Part shown: positions 25,929 to 33,993 of the stretch, piece after piece
Numbering within the stretch: position 1 is the stretch's first letter
How the letters are laid out: the number at the start of each line of letters is the position of its first letter
Source: VRUE01 sp963717375
Lineage (GTDB): Bacteria > Actinomycetota > Thermoleophilia > Solirubrobacterales > 70-9
NCBI GenBank assembly: GCA_963717375.1
Contig: OY970329.1
Span: 1,488,001 to 1,552,000, forward strand
Length of the DNA stretch: 64,000 bases
Reading direction: 5' to 3'
Notes under the pieces: generated by a model
Seen by the model: only the letters and a program-made list of their open reading frames with translations
Database searches by the model: none
What the model was told of the DNA's origin: nothing
Program-made: the position numbers and the translations under genes

Positions 25929-26135
25929 AGGGCTCGGGCGCTGCACGGTGGCCACGGTATGCTTTTTCCGCTCGAGTGCCCTGGCGGCGCCGAGTACCAG
26001 CCAGGTGCAGCGGTCAACAGGCCGTCGCGCAGGGTGCGAGCTGACACGAAGCCAGGGCAAACGGCTCCGCAGCGGTAAGCGGGCGCAAGAGCTTTGCGTA
26101 CCCCTCGCACAAGAACCATCTAGAGGAGCCGTAGC

Positions 26136-26510
26136 TTGGATCGTCCGGACTTACCCGAAAGCCCTGCCCGCGGGGCACTCGTTTCCCAACTCTCACGCGA
26201 GATCGTGCAGCTGCATGCCCGCCTCTACGGGCGCGGCCCGACCAAGGCGCGGAGCTACCTGCAGGGCGACTACGCGATCTGCATCCTCGAGGAGGTCTTC
26301 ACCACGGCGGAGCGGACCCTGATCGACGCTGGCTCCGGCGACCACGTCCGCGACACGCGCAAGAAGTTCCAGGACGCCGTCAAGGACGAGTTCGTCGAGG
26401 TCGTCGAGCGGATAACCGGGCGCGCGGTCCGCGTCTTCCTCAGCCAGGTCGACATCGAGGCCAACCTGGCGCTCGAGTTCTTCATCTTCGCCGAGCCGAG
26501 CGCGCCCTAG
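26136..26510 (+). CDS. MpsC-like (DUF2294) protein, copy A
   Basis: A 124-residue protein, the first of three paralogues here. TTG 26136 is used, with GAGGAG 7 bases upstream. The core is LSREIVQLHARLYGRGPTKARSYLQGDYAICILEEVFTTAERTLI, VRDTRKKFQDAVKDEFVEVVERITGRAVRVFLSQVDIEANLALEFFIF. In Staphylococcus, MpsC is part of the MpsABC membrane-potential/bicarbonate system; MpsA and MpsB genes are not in this window, so function here is open. The stop overlaps copy B by 4 bases in convergent orientation. Confidence 0.75.
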   Translation: MDRPDLPESPARGALVSQLSREIVQLHARLYGRGPTKARSYLQGDYAICILEEVFTTAERTLIDAGSGDHVRDTRKKFQDAVKDEFVEVVERITGRAVRVFLSQVDIEANLALEFFIFAEPSAP

Positions 26511-26863
26511 CCCTCGCCGAGCAGGAAGACCTCGATCGCGACGTCGGGGTCGACGTGGACGACGCTGAGGAAGGCAGCGACCGGCCGTCCCATGATCCGC
26601 TCGACGCTCGCCTTGTACTCGTCCTGCAGCGCTTCCTGGTGCAGGGCGCGAGTCTGGCGCACGTGCTCGGCCTGGTCGGCCTTGATCAGGGTGCGCTCGA
26701 CCGCGGTGTAGATGTCGGTGAGGACGCTGATCACCATCTCGTCGCTGACGAAGCTCTTCGCCGCCCCCGGACCCCTGCCGAAGTGCTCGCGGTGAAGGGC
26801 GACCATGGCGTTCGACAGTTCGACCAGCGCGTGGCCGCCTTTGGCTGTCTCTTTTCCGGCCAT
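26507..26863 (-). CDS. MpsC-like (DUF2294) protein, copy B
   Basis: A 118-residue paralogue with the same core: LSNAMVALHREHFGRGPGAAKSFVSDEMVISVLTDIYTAVERTLIKA, TRALHQEALQDEYKASVERIMGRPVAAFLSVVHVDPDVAIEVFLL. ATG 26863 has a GGAG ribosome site. It faces copy A and is divergent from copy C, with the palindrome GCTATATAGC between B and C. The three copies keep the GRGP motif and the (V/I)D(P/E)(D/N)(V/L)A(I/L)E end, but differ elsewhere, so this is an old duplication. Confidence 0.75.
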   Translation of the reverse strand: MAGKETAKGGHALVELSNAMVALHREHFGRGPGAAKSFVSDEMVISVLTDIYTAVERTLIKADQAEHVRQTRALHQEALQDEYKASVERIMGRPVAAFLSVVHVDPDVAIEVFLLGEG

Positions 26864-26916
26864 CCGTCGCTCCAGTCCACAGCACCAGCGCCAGAGCTGG
26901 ACGATCAACGGCGCGA

Positions 26917-26926
26917 GCTATATAGC
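26917..26926. promoter_or_regulatory. AT-rich palindrome between divergent MpsC-like genes B and C
   Basis: GCTATATAGC at 26917-26926 is a perfect 10-base palindrome in otherwise GC-rich DNA, in the 154-base gap between the divergent starts of copies B and C. It can serve as a shared -10 element in both directions or as an operator. Confidence 0.4.
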
Positions 26927-27017
26927 CAGCGATGGTACGGTTTTGGAACGCCGGAGGGGCTCGCCGCAACTCGCCCCCTTCGGTCTTGTGGTCAAGAGGG
27001 GCGGAGAAAGAGCGCGC

Positions 27018-27374
27018 TTGGACGCAGGGCGGCCCAATGGGGAGGCACTGTCAGCCATATCGAACGGCCTGGCGCATCTCCACCTGCGCTTCTTCGGGCG
27101 AGGACCGTCGAAAACGAAGACGATCGTCATCGACGACCTGATCGTTTGCATGCTCTGGGATGGCTTCACCGTGGTCGAGCAGACGCTGCTCAGGCGCGGC
27201 GAGAAGGAGGCGGTGGAGGCGTTCCGCCGCACCTTCCAGTCAGCGATGGAGCCACAGTTCTCGGCGGTCGTGGAGAACGCCACCGGCCGGCGGATCCACG
27301 CCTACATGAGCCAGGTCCACGTCGATCCCGATCTCGCGGTCGAGCTGTTCCTCCTCGCCCCGGTGGGCGACTAG
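27018..27374 (+). CDS. MpsC-like (DUF2294) protein, copy C
   Basis: A 118-residue paralogue. TTG 27018 is preferred: it gives LDAGRPNGEALSAISNGLAHLHLRFFGRGPSK, the same length as copy B, and GGAGAAAG lies just upstream. GTG 26988 would add 10 residues. The core KTIVIDDLIVCMLWDGFTVVEQTLLRRG and HAYMSQVHVDPDLAVELFLL matches the family. It is followed after 32 bases by the GAF-SpoIIE phosphatase gene on the same strand, so the two may be co-transcribed. Confidence 0.7.
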   Translation: MDAGRPNGEALSAISNGLAHLHLRFFGRGPSKTKTIVIDDLIVCMLWDGFTVVEQTLLRRGEKEAVEAFRRTFQSAMEPQFSAVVENATGRRIHAYMSQVHVDPDLAVELFLLAPVGD

Positions 27375-27406
27375 CCCGCCTCCCACACCTGAAGTAGCTT
27401 GGGCCG

Positions 27407-28729
27407 ATGAAGCCGGCCGATTCAGACAGCCCCGCCGCCCCCGGCGGCCCGAGCGTAGAGGAGCGCCGACGGCGGGCGCTGGAGTTTCTGGTCGAGGCGA
27501 CGCGTGGGCTCGACGCCTCGCTCGACTTCGGCCGCACCGCCCGCACGATCGTCGAGACCGCGGTTCCGGATCTGGCCGAGCTCTGCGTGATCGACCTCGT
27601 CCGCCGCGACGGCTGGGTCGGCGACAGCATCGTCGGCGCGGCGAACCCCGCCGCGGCCCCGGTCCTGGAGGAGATCCGCCGCCGGGCACCGCTCGATCCG
27701 CGGGGCGATCACCCGGTCGCCCAGGTACTGCGGGCGGGGCACCCGATGGTCTGGAGTGACCTCACCCCTCCCGACGTAATGCGGACCGTCGTCCAAAGCG
27801 ACGAGCACCGGCGGCTGATCGAGGAGGCCAGGTACCAGTCGGCGGCAGTGGCGCCGCTGGTCGCGCGCGGCTCGACCCTCGGCACGCTCTCCCTCCTGCA
27901 CGCCAGTACCGACCTGAGCTACGACGACACCGACCTGCGGCTGCTCGCCGAGCTGGCGGACCGGGCGGCGCTCGCCCTCGACAACGCCCGCCTCTTCGAG
28001 GAGCGCGACCGGATCGCGCGCAATCTGCAGCGCGGCCTGCGGCCACCCGAGCCGCCCTACGTGCCGGACCTCGACATCGCCGTCGTCTTCGACCCCTACG
28101 GCGAGACGATGGAGATCGGCGGCGACCTCTACGACATCCTGCCGACCGCGGACGGCTGCTGGATCATGATCGGCGACGTCGCCGGCAAGGGCAGCGCCGC
28201 GGCCGGTGTCGCGGTGGCACTGCGCCACTCGATGCGCGGCCTGGCCCGCCAGATCGACGAGCCGGCGGAGCTGCTGGGACAGCTGAACGAGATGCTGCTC
28301 GAGGGCCGCAGCCTCAACGATTTCGCCACCGCCCTGCTGGTGCGGCTGCGCCGCGATGGCGGCCACTGGCGGTTCAGCCTCGCCACGGCCGGCCATCCAC
28401 CGGCGGTCCACGTCAAGTCGAGCGGGCCGGTTCTACTCGGCGGCGGCTCGGTGCTCGGCGCCTGGGCCGACTCGCCGCTGGGCCGCCACGAGGGCAAGCT
28501 GATGCTCGGGGAGACCCTGGTCCTCGCCACCGACGGCTGGTTCGAGGCGGGTCCCGCCGAGACGCACGTCGGCAGCGACGCGCTCGGGACGATGGCGCAC
28601 TCCTTCGCCGATCTCGAGCTCTCGGCGATGACCGAGTGCCTGCGCCAGGACGCGATCTCGCGCAGCGGCGGCCCCCTGCGCGACGACCTGGTCGTGCTCG
28701 CGGTGCGGCCCGAAACGGCCTCGGACTAG
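27407..28729 (+). CDS. GAF-domain SpoIIE-type PP2C phosphatase
   Basis: A 440-residue cytoplasmic phosphatase. Residues about 25-195 are a GAF-like sensor (FLVEATRGLDASLDFGRTARTIVETAVPDLAELCVIDL; AALALDNARLFEERDRIARNLQRGL linker). Residues about 215-437 are the SpoIIE phosphatase with GGDLYDILPTADG, MIGDVAGKGSAAA, ATAGHPPAVHV, ATDGWFEA and RDDLVVLAV, so the metal aspartates are kept. It likely acts on an anti-anti-sigma protein. There is no membrane segment, unlike the SpoIIE protein at 19.3-20.3 kb. Confidence 0.9.
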   Translation: MKPADSDSPAAPGGPSVEERRRRALEFLVEATRGLDASLDFGRTARTIVETAVPDLAELCVIDLVRRDGWVGDSIVGAANPAAAPVLEEIRRRAPLDPRGDHPVAQVLRAGHPMVWSDLTPPDVMRTVVQSDEHRRLIEEARYQSAAVAPLVARGSTLGTLSLLHASTDLSYDDTDLRLLAELADRAALALDNARLFEERDRIARNLQRGLRPPEPPYVPDLDIAVVFDPYGETMEIGGDLYDILPTADGCWIMIGDVAGKGSAAAGVAVALRHSMRGLARQIDEPAELLGQLNEMLLEGRSLNDFATALLVRLRRDGGHWRFSLATAGHPPAVHVKSSGPVLLGGGSVLGAWADSPLGRHEGKLMLGETLVLATDGWFEAGPAETHVGSDALGTMAHSFADLELSAMTECLRQDAISRSGGPLRDDLVVLAVRPETASD

Positions 28730-28865
28730 GCCCCACCGGCGAGCGTGAGCGGTTGCGCGGTTGCTGCCGTAGCCTTCTCGGATCGCTCGCCACCGGAGAA
28801 AACGGCGCGCGGCCGCCCTCGTCGCCTTCGCCGCCGCCCTCGCCTGCGTCTTCTGCTCGCCCACG

Positions 28866-29354
28866 ATGGCGGCCTGGCAGGCCGTGCCGTGGGGCGCCGG
28901 CTGCGTCCCGGCCGAACCCGGCACGGAAAGGACCAGCGCCAACTGCGGCGCCGAACTGATCGAAGGACGCGCGGTCGCGCCCGCCGGCGCGCCGGCCGCG
29001 GTCAGAGACGCGATCGCCGGCGCCAACCGGATCGACAACCGGCCCTACGTCTGGGGCGGCGGCCACCTCGCCTGGATCGCCCGCGGCTACGACTGCTCGG
29101 GGGCGGTCGGCTACGTGCTGCACGCCGCTGGCCTGCTCGACCAGACGATGGTCTCGGGCCAACTGGCGGACTGGGAAGAGGCCGGGGTCGGGCGCTGGAT
29201 CACCGTCTACGCCAACGCCGAGCACGTCTACATGGTGATCGCCGGCCTGCGCTTCGACACCCGCGACGACCTGCCCGGCGTCTCGGGCCCGCGCTGGCAC
29301 ATGGCCAGGGTCGAGCCGCGCAACTTCTCCGCGCGCCACCCCGGCGGCCTCTAG
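28866..29354 (+). CDS. NlpC/P60-like peptidoglycan hydrolase, start unclear
   Basis: At least 162 residues. The catalytic part reads RPYVWGGGH then ARGYDCSGAVGYVLHAAGLLD, with the P60 cysteine in YDCSGAV. A later His (NAEHVYMVI) can be the second catalytic residue. The first standard start is ATG 28866, which leaves no signal peptide. In the same frame upstream, from about 28782, the sequence reads a basic then hydrophobic segment (RHRRKRRAAALVAFAAALACVF), clearly signal-peptide-like. However, no ATG/GTG/TTG occurs between the in-frame stop at 28770 and 28866. Translation from ATC 28782 or a lost start codon are possible. Confidence 0.7.
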   Translation: MAAWQAVPWGAGCVPAEPGTERTSANCGAELIEGRAVAPAGAPAAVRDAIAGANRIDNRPYVWGGGHLAWIARGYDCSGAVGYVLHAAGLLDQTMVSGQLADWEEAGVGRWITVYANAEHVYMVIAGLRFDTRDDLPGVSGPRWHMARVEPRNFSARHPGGL

Positions 29355-29370
29355 GAGGCGGGCGTCGGAG

Positions 29371-29892
29371 TCAGCTCTCCGGCTCGGTCCGCTCGAGCAT
29401 CTCGAGCATCTTGCGGTGGTAACCGAGACCTGCGAGCAGGGTGAGCTCCGAGGGCCGCCACTCCTCCTTGCCGCGAACTTCATCGAGGTAGCCCTGCAGC
29501 TCGACCAGCTTCTCCTCGTGCCAGGCTTTGCGCGCCTTCAGCAACGGCCCGGGATTGGCGCCGGCGAAGACTTTCAGCATCAGTTCGTCGCGCATCTGCG
29601 GCGGCGCGGCGCTCGCCTCACCGGCCCAGGCCGCCAGCGCCGCCCGTCCCTCGTCGGTCAGCGAGTAGGCCTTGCGGCGACGGCCGCCCTCCTCCTGGCG
29701 CACCGAGAGGTAGCCGGCGGCCGCGAGCCGGGCCGGCTCCTCGTAGGCGGTGGTGTGGGGGACGGGCCAGAAGTTCTCGATCGACTTCTCCAGGGCCTGC
29801 TTGATCTCATACGGAGTCGCCTCGCCGAGCTGGTCGAGCAGGGCAAGCAATGCGTGAGAGGTGGCGGTTAGACGGATCGGCTTGAAATTCAT
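29371..29892 (-). CDS. PadR-family transcriptional regulator
   Basis: A 173-residue PadR regulator. The winged helix (about 8-90) reads ATSHALLALLDQLGEATPYEIKQALEKS, YEEPARLAAAGYLSVRQEEGGRRRKAYSLTDEGRAAL. The C-terminal Vir_act_alpha_C helices (about 95-170) include LMLKVFAGANPGPLLKARKAWHEEKLVELQGYL. PadR proteins respond to small aromatic or toxic ligands. It is divergent from the FAD monooxygenase gene; the 60-base gap presumably holds a shared operator, so it probably controls that enzyme. Confidence 0.85.
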   Translation of the reverse strand: MNFKPIRLTATSHALLALLDQLGEATPYEIKQALEKSIENFWPVPHTTAYEEPARLAAAGYLSVRQEEGGRRRKAYSLTDEGRAALAAWAGEASAAPPQMRDELMLKVFAGANPGPLLKARKAWHEEKLVELQGYLDEVRGKEEWRPSELTLLAGLGYHRKMLEMLERTEPES

Positions 29893-29952
29893 AGTTCGAT
29901 GCGTATAGTACGGGACGAATGGTTAACCAGCATGACTCCCCGGGAGGCCACG

Positions 29953-31260
29953 ATGGCTGAGAGCAAGCCCAGCAACGGCAGCATCGCCAACCCGCCGGAC
30001 TACGACGTTGTGATCGCCGGCGCCAGCCTCGCAGGCTGCGCGACAGCGATCCTGCTCGGCCGCGCCGGGTTCAGCGTCGCCCTGGTCGAGAAGAAGCCCG
30101 ACCCGGATGCCTTCAAGCGCACCTGCTCGCACTTCATCCAGGCCTCCGGGGTGCCGTCCCTCGAACGCCTCGACCTGCTGCGGCCGATCATGTCGGCCGG
30201 GGCGCTACGCACGAGCATGCGCGCCTGGACGCCCTGGGGCTGGATCGAGGCTCCATCCGAGCACGCCGGTCGCGCCGTCAACCTGCGGCGCGAGCTGCTC
30301 GACCCGCTGCTGCGCGAGGCCGCGGCCTCGACGCCGGGGGTCGAGCTGATGCTCGGCCAGGGAGCGCACAACCTGCTGCGCGACGGAGAGGTCATCCGCG
30401 GGCTCGTCGTCCGCGACCGCAACGGCGAGGAGACCGAGCTGAAAGCGAACCTCGTCGTCGGCGCCGACGGGCGTGACTCGCAGCTCGCCGAGCTCGCCGG
30501 CGTCAGCGAAAAGGTCCTCCCCCACGGCCGCTTCGCCTACGGCGCCTACTTCGAGGGCCCGGCGCCGGCGCCCGACAACGCCAGCACGATCTGGATGCTC
30601 GATCCGCACTGGGCCGCGGCCTTCCCGACCGACAGCGGGCTCGTCTTCTACGCGGCGATGCCGACCAAGGACCGCCTGCCCGAGTTCCGCGGCGACCCGG
30701 CGGCTGCGCTCGCGTCGTTCGTCGCCGCAATTCCCGAGGCGCCGCCGATCGCCGAGTCGCGCCTGGTCGGCGACGTGCTCGGCAAGATCGAGATGCCGAA
30801 CCGGGTCAGGGTCCCGGTCGCCCCCGGCCTCGCCCTCGCCGGCGACGCGGCGCTGGCGGTCGACCCGCTCTTCGGCATCGGCTGTGGCTGGGCACTGCAG
30901 TCAGCCGAGTGGCTGGCCGAGAGCGTAACGCCGGCCCTGCGCGGAGCCGAGCCGCTGCAGAGCGGTCTGGACCGCTACCGGCGCCGCCACCGCAAGGAAT
31001 TGCGCGGCCACGCCTTCCTCGTCAACGACTACGCCACCGGGCGCCCGATCAGCCGGGTCGAAAGGACGCTCTTTTCCGCCGCGGCGCGCGACCCAAAGGT
31101 CGCGACCGCCTTCGACGAGCTCGGCACGCGGCGGGTCAAGCCAGGGCGGATGATGGCGACGACGCTGCCGCGGGCAGTCGCGGTCAACGCGCGCCACGCG
31201 ATCGGCCGCAGGCGCCGCGGCGCCGGCCGGCCAAGCTCGCCGGCGCAGCGCCTCGCCTAG
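29953..31260 (+). CDS. FAD-dependent monooxygenase/oxidoreductase
   Basis: A 435-residue flavoprotein of the PHBH-like/geranylgeranyl-reductase group. The dinucleotide fold is VVIAGASLAGCATAILLGRAGFSVALVEK, the DG motif is VVGADGRDSQLAE, and the GD motif is LALAGDAALAVDPLFGIGCGWALQSAEWLAE. ATG 29953 follows GGGAGG; earlier in-frame starts (29899) lack support. It would hydroxylate or reduce a small organic substrate using NAD(P)H; the substrate is not readable. Divergent PadR suggests induction by an aromatic compound. The stop overlaps the VWA gene by 4 bases (CTAG). Confidence 0.85.
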   Translation: MAESKPSNGSIANPPDYDVVIAGASLAGCATAILLGRAGFSVALVEKKPDPDAFKRTCSHFIQASGVPSLERLDLLRPIMSAGALRTSMRAWTPWGWIEAPSEHAGRAVNLRRELLDPLLREAAASTPGVELMLGQGAHNLLRDGEVIRGLVVRDRNGEETELKANLVVGADGRDSQLAELAGVSEKVLPHGRFAYGAYFEGPAPAPDNASTIWMLDPHWAAAFPTDSGLVFYAAMPTKDRLPEFRGDPAAALASFVAAIPEAPPIAESRLVGDVLGKIEMPNRVRVPVAPGLALAGDAALAVDPLFGIGCGWALQSAEWLAESVTPALRGAEPLQSGLDRYRRRHRKELRGHAFLVNDYATGRPISRVERTLFSAAARDPKVATAFDELGTRRVKPGRMMATTLPRAVAVNARHAIGRRRRGAGRPSSPAQRLA

Positions 31261-32294
31261 CGGTGTGAGCTCTGGCCGACCTGGGTGGTCAGGGTCACTT
31301 TGGGTGCGCCGGAGCCAACCGCGGTGGCTTTCACCGCGAAGTGGAGGTTGCCCTTGCGCAGGTGTGAGACTTTGAGCACGGTGAAAGTCGTGCTGACCGT
31401 CTTCGAGACCTTCAGCTTCGCCGGCTTTTTGCTCTTGGGGCGAGAGGCAACCGCGATCAGGCCTTTGGGGCCGGTCAGGCGCAGGCCCGAGACCTTGAAT
31501 TTGTCGAGCGGGCTGGCCCAGGTCAGCGTGATCTGAATCGATTTGGTCGCGGCGCCGATCGAGACGCTGTGCAGCTTGCTCTGGCCTTTGCCGAGTTCGT
31601 CGCTGAACAGTCGCGGCGGCGTCTGGCAGGTCAAGGCGGCACCGATGCTGTTCATCACCGATTGCAGTTGGCTCGAGTCGTCCAGCGGGAAGTAGTTGCC
31701 GCCGGTGTCGGCGGCGATCTTTTTCAGCCGCGCCTGGTCTTCGGGCGCGGTGATCCCGCCGAAGCCGATCACGTAGGTCGGCACGTTGTGGACGAGGTGA
31801 GCTTCGTTGTAGGTGTCGACGTCGTGGCCGCCGTCGGTGAGGAAGATCCGCGCGTCGGCGCTCGGGTTGTCGAGGTCGGCCTGGGCGAAGGCGCCGTTGT
31901 AGTCGGTTGCACCGTTGTCGGCGTGGATCTTCTGGTCGAGCGCGGTGCGCATCGCGGGCGCGTTCGGCCCGACCGGCAGCGGCGGAAAGAGCGTGTCGGC
32001 GGCGGGAGGATTGTTTTCGTAGCCGGCGGAGCCGAACTCGACCGCGCCCAGCTGCGTCGACTTGCCGAGCGTGTCGATCAGCAGGTTCATCGCCTGCACC
32101 CTGAGGCGACTGGCGTCGGTGAATTCCATCGAGATCGAGTCGTCGACGATCGCCTCGATGTTCGTCGCCTGCTTGCACGACGAGGCCGAAGGCAGCGCAA
32201 GCGGAGTCGCCGCGCCGCTGGACGGAGCCAGGGGTCCCACCGCGATCAACGCGGCCGTTGCGGTTCCCAACAGCACCTTGGCGACTCGTCTCAT
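31257..32294 (-). CDS. secreted von Willebrand factor A-domain protein
   Basis: A 345-residue exported protein. ATG 32294 with GGGAGA upstream gives a signal peptide of about 28 residues (MRRVAKVLLGTATAALIAVG). The VWA domain (about 45-215) starts with IVDDSISMEF, a complete D-x-S-x-S metal (MIDAS) motif, and has FLTDGGHDVDTYN and YVIGFGG. A beta domain with Lys-rich strands (about 230-345) follows. It likely binds a protein or matrix ligand in a metal-dependent way. No partner AAA ATPase is next to it. Confidence 0.8.
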   Translation of the reverse strand: MRRVAKVLLGTATAALIAVGPLAPSSGAATPLALPSASSCKQATNIEAIVDDSISMEFTDASRLRVQAMNLLIDTLGKSTQLGAVEFGSAGYENNPPAADTLFPPLPVGPNAPAMRTALDQKIHADNGATDYNGAFAQADLDNPSADARIFLTDGGHDVDTYNEAHLVHNVPTYVIGFGGITAPEDQARLKKIAADTGGNYFPLDDSSQLQSVMNSIGAALTCQTPPRLFSDELGKGQSKLHSVSIGAATKSIQITLTWASPLDKFKVSGLRLTGPKGLIAVASRPKSKKPAKLKVSKTVSTTFTVLKVSHLRKGNLHFAVKATAVGSGAPKVTLTTQVGQSSHR

Positions 32295-32351
32295 CTTTCT
32301 CTCCCATACCGCTTGAGGATTTCTGTTCACTCGCTACGCTGACTGTTGCCC

Positions 32352-32978
32352 ATGGTCGCAACCTCAGCAGACAAGGTCACAGTTGTCACGCTCGGACCGG
32401 AGGGAACATGTCACGAGCGGGCGGTGCAGCGCTACCTCGCCTTCCAGGGCGTAGACGAATATCGGATCGAGCTGACCACGGACCTCTTCGCCGGCCTCGA
32501 GATGGTTCGCGAGCGGCCGAACACCTTCCTTGTCCAGTGCAGCGCGCACCCCAAGGTCCACGAGATCACCGAGAAGTACTGGACCGAGGTCTTCGTCATC
32601 GACACCTTCATCTACCCGACCAAGCACCTGGTCCTGCTCAGCCGCCGCGACGTCGAGCGGCCGCGCTCGATCGGGATCGTGCCCGCGACCAAGGGCTACG
32701 TCGACCTCTCGCAGTGGGAGGAGGTGATCGACGTGGTCTCCAAGCCCGTCGTCGGCGAGGGCCTCCTGCGGGGCGACTACGACTCGGGACTGACCCACAT
32801 GGAGCACGTCGAGGATCACGCCGACGAGCTGCGCCTCGACCTCGATATCGGCGAAATCGACACCACATGGGTCGTCTACGGGCGCCAGAAGCGCTTCAAA
32901 GGTGAGGTGATCGGGATCCCCTCCGCACAGCTCTTCGAGATCGGCGAGGACGCGGCCGCGCCGGTCGGCGCCGCCTAA
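32352..32978 (+). CDS. BacA-like (prephenate decarboxylase/dehydratase-like) protein
   Basis: A 208-residue protein with the opening VTVVTLGPEGTCHERAVQRYL, resembling the LGPEGT motif of prephenate dehydratases and BacA of bacilysin synthesis. It lacks the C-terminal ACT domain of PheA. The middle reads FLVQCSAHPKVHEITEKYWTEVFVIDTFIYPTKHLVLL and the end VGEGLLRGDYDSGLTH. None of the other bac genes is present, so it may act on a prephenate-like acid in an unknown pathway. The TAA overlaps the convergent SRPBCC stop. Confidence 0.65.
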   Translation: MVATSADKVTVVTLGPEGTCHERAVQRYLAFQGVDEYRIELTTDLFAGLEMVRERPNTFLVQCSAHPKVHEITEKYWTEVFVIDTFIYPTKHLVLLSRRDVERPRSIGIVPATKGYVDLSQWEEVIDVVSKPVVGEGLLRGDYDSGLTHMEHVEDHADELRLDLDIGEIDTTWVVYGRQKRFKGEVIGIPSAQLFEIGEDAAAPVGAA

Positions 32979-33415
32979 GACAGCTGTTTGGCGAGGCGGC
33001 GCATTGCTTTACCGTTGGGCCGCTTGATGAAGGCGCGGGTCATCGGCGGGATCAGGCGTTCGGCGCGGGCGGCCTCGATCCAGGCGAGCTCGAAGGAGAC
33101 TTTCGTGCCGCCGTCGGCGAGCTGCTCGAGCGTGTAGGTGCCGCGGGTGCGGCGCTTGCCTTTCAGCCCGACCCCTTGCTCGACGATGCGCGTTGGCCGC
33201 TCGGACTCGATCACCTCGAAGTCGGTCCAGTCCTGCGACATCGGCGCGCTCGCCTTCGCTTCGGCCTTGGCCCCCACTCCCCGGGCCGGACCGGAGAATT
33301 TCCAGTCGATCAGGAAGTGGTCGAGGAAGGACTCGTGGTTGGCGAGCAGATCGAGGAAGTCGTAGACCTCCTCGACGGGTCGCGGCACGACGACGGAGAC
33401 GGTTACCGGCTTCAC
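32975..33415 (-). CDS. SRPBCC (START/Bet v1-like) protein
   Basis: A 146-residue protein of the SRPBCC fold: VTVSVVVPRPVEEVYDFLDLLANHESFLDHFLIDWKFSGPARGVGAKAEA, followed by strands and the long C-terminal helix. It can bind a hydrophobic ligand. GTG 33415 with AGGA upstream is chosen; a longer frame continues across the MarR gene and was rejected. The MarR gene is 35 bases upstream on the same strand, so the two likely form one operon with the MarR operator in front. Confidence 0.75.
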   Translation of the reverse strand: MKPVTVSVVVPRPVEEVYDFLDLLANHESFLDHFLIDWKFSGPARGVGAKAEAKASAPMSQDWTDFEVIESERPTRIVEQGVGLKGKRRTRGTYTLEQLADGGTKVSFELAWIEAARAERLIPPMTRAFIKRPNGKAMRRLAKQLS

Positions 33416-33450
33416 CGGGCCGATCCTATGCGGACGCGGGCGTCCGCGAC

Positions 33451-33894
33451 TCAGCCGCGGTCGGCTTTGCGCAGCAGGTCGCGCAGGGTCCGCTGGTCGG
33501 CCGGGGAGAGGCTCTTGAGCCAGGCAGGGGGCTTGCGAGCCTCTCGCATCAGCCGAGCGCGCAGGCGGCGGCCCTCGGCGGTGAGCGCGATCAGCTTTAC
33601 CCGGCGGTCGCCGGGTGAAGCTGTGCGCTCGGCGAGCCCGCGCGCTTCGAGCCCGTCGACGATCCCGGTCACGTTGGAGTTGTCGCAGCGCAGGAAGCCG
33701 GCGATTTCGCTCATCGTCCGCGGCTCGTCGAGGACGCGCAGGGCGCCGAAGGTGGCGGGGCGCAAACCGGACTCCTGGGCGATTGCCAAGAACGGCGGCG
33801 GGTAGACAAGCGAGGCGAGCAGGTCCCAGGCCTCGCCGGCAGCTGAACCGGCCGCCGCCGGGGGCTTGTCCTTCTTTTCCGTCGTCTTGCTCAT
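33451..33894 (-). CDS. MarR-family transcriptional regulator
   Basis: A 147-residue MarR protein: LRPATFGALRVLDEPRTMSEIAGFLRCDNSNVTGIVDGLEARGLAERTASPGDRRVKLIALTAEGRRLRARLM. This includes the wing with the usual D-R-R. It usually represses a divergent export or detoxification gene and lets go when a phenolic ligand binds. The gap to the ABC exporter operon (33895-33993) carries an inverted repeat, so it most likely controls both itself and the exporter. Confidence 0.9.
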   Translation of the reverse strand: MSKTTEKKDKPPAAAGSAAGEAWDLLASLVYPPPFLAIAQESGLRPATFGALRVLDEPRTMSEIAGFLRCDNSNVTGIVDGLEARGLAERTASPGDRRVKLIALTAEGRRLRARLMREARKPPAWLKSLSPADQRTLRDLLRKADRG

Positions 33895-33916
33895 ATCCTA
33901 CCAAAATATATTCTAG

Positions 33917-33949
33917 TATCAATATTTGACAACGTCAACTATCTTGATA
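33917..33949. promoter_or_regulatory. nested inverted repeat, probable MarR operator
   Basis: TATCAA (33917-33922) and TTGATA (33944-33949) form the outer arms; TTGAC (33926-33930) and GTCAA (33934-33938) the inner arms with an AAC loop. The region is much AT-richer than its surroundings and lies between the divergent MarR gene and the ABC exporter operon, where promoters in both directions must be. Confidence 0.6.
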
Positions 33950-33993
33950 ACGTCGGCGATCGCATTTATGGGAATCGACAGTCTGGAGTGGCG

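Noticed and set aside
25929..26135. GEMM or ydaO riboswitch before kup
   Set aside because: The string ACGCAAAGC resembles the c-di-GMP-I core, but the required upstream GGGCAAACC part is missing, and ydaO landmarks (GGGGACCC, GGGGTGAAT) are absent. The string is mostly explained by a hairpin.
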